A stretch of 64,000 nucleotides of DNA from JAICMB01 sp963795935 (GTDB lineage: Bacteria; Acidobacteriota; Terriglobia; Bryobacterales; Bryobacteraceae), in contig CAWCJO010000031.1 in the NCBI GenBank assembly GCA_963795935.1, positions 1 to 64,000 on the forward strand. The letters run 5' to 3'. The notes below the pieces were generated by a model. That model searched no databases, was not told where the DNA came from, and worked only from the letters and a program-made list of their open reading frames with translations. Position 1 is the stretch's first letter. Every line of letters starts with the position of its first letter. Shown here piece by piece: positions 63,809 to 64,000 of the stretch. The position numbers and the translations under genes are program-made.

Positions 63809-64000
63809 GTGAATTTCATCTGCGTCACTTGCGGGACCCAATTCACAGAATCAACCGGTCCCCCGGCGCGATGTCCCATTTGCGAAGACGAGCGCCAATA
63901 CGTAGGGATCGAAGGGCAGAAGTGGACCACCCTCAACGATCTCGCCCAAGAACATAAGAACGAGGCGGTTGCGGAAGAGACCGGTCTGACATCTTTCGCG
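63809..64000 (+). CDS. Zinc-ribbon MBL-fold metallo-hydrolase, N-terminal part (3' end outside window)
   Basis: From a GTG at 63809 the frame is open to the right edge (64 codons). The visible part is a zinc ribbon, FICVTCGTQF...ARCPICEDERQYV, followed by GQKWTTLNDLAQEHKNE. This N-terminus is typical of a group of metallo-beta-lactamase-fold hydrolases in Acidobacteriota and other soil bacteria; the catalytic domain would lie beyond the window. Confidence in the family rests on the ribbon alone. The gap 63581-63808 before it holds no other gene that I can support. Confidence 0.6.
   Translation, partial: MNFICVTCGTQFTESTGPPARCPICEDERQYVGIEGQKWTTLNDLAQEHKNEAVAEETGLTSFA

Noticed and set aside
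1..64000. CRISPR array, insertion sequence or prophage
   Set aside because: No regularly spaced direct repeats, transposase, integrase or structural phage gene was found; the repeats at 470-1870 encode propeller blades.

Overview
The window is GC-rich, densely coding DNA from a Gram-negative bacterium, most likely an Acidobacteriota member of the Solibacter/Bryobacter kind. This is inferred from gene content: very large TonB-dependent receptors with an N-terminal carboxypeptidase-regulatory-like domain, a PadR regulator overlapping an acidobacterial-type MacB/FtsX permease, lipid A genes, and many secreted, Tat-exported or quinoprotein enzymes. I saw no rRNA, tRNA, insertion sequence, prophage or CRISPR array.

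Layout. 1-6441 (minus): an operon of a clan-A-like glycoside hydrolase, a secreted aldose 1-epimerase, a frameshifted HExxH peptidase and an NHL-repeat protein that runs off the left edge. 6614-22575: the most unusual locus, with five ceramidase-fold (PF04734-like) hydrolases in two groups, a DegT-type aminotransferase, a giant TonB receptor, a PocR/AraC-type regulator, a PIG-L deacetylase and an APC permease. It looks like uptake and breakdown of an amide- or amino-containing compound. 23407-33777: AI-2E-type permease, a Cys/Met-metabolism enzyme overlapping cysS, a phosphoesterase-DmpA peptidase fusion, a truncated TlpA-like protein, an M20 peptidase and the overlapping fabZ-lpxA-lpxI operon. 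34505-36295: an NfrB-like glycosyltransferase with a C-terminal MshEN/GspE-N domain. 36919-44149: a CaiB-type CoA transferase, then a minus-strand operon of TonB receptor, Gfo/Idh/MocA oxidoreductase and sugar isomerase. 44239-47617: an unknown membrane protein, a LysR regulator and an RraA-like protein, tied together by two matching operators. 47614-55234 (minus): M28 peptidase, MoxR ATPase, YchF GTPase, a large membrane protein and a CE15 esterase joined to a DUF1080 domain. 55358-64000: PadR plus ABC permease, a bicupin, two tandem aldo/keto reductases, a quinoprotein dehydrogenase and the start of a zinc-ribbon metallo-hydrolase.

A technical point governs the reading. Several genes (3.0, 12.1-12.3, 42.1, 43.3, 46.4, 48.5, 49.2 and especially 60.5-63.3 kb) are broken by indels, and almost every one I could resolve is a single extra base next to a short homopolymer or GC repeat while both sides stay well conserved. 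I read these mainly as assembly or sequencing errors, so the broken genes are described as the proteins they would encode if repaired.

The best candidates for undescribed biology are (1) the five-member ceramidase-fold array, in which the serine of the amidase motif is replaced by asparagine; (2) the LysR / RraA-like / membrane-protein module with identical operators at identical distances from two predicted promoters; (3) the phosphoesterase-aminopeptidase fusion.
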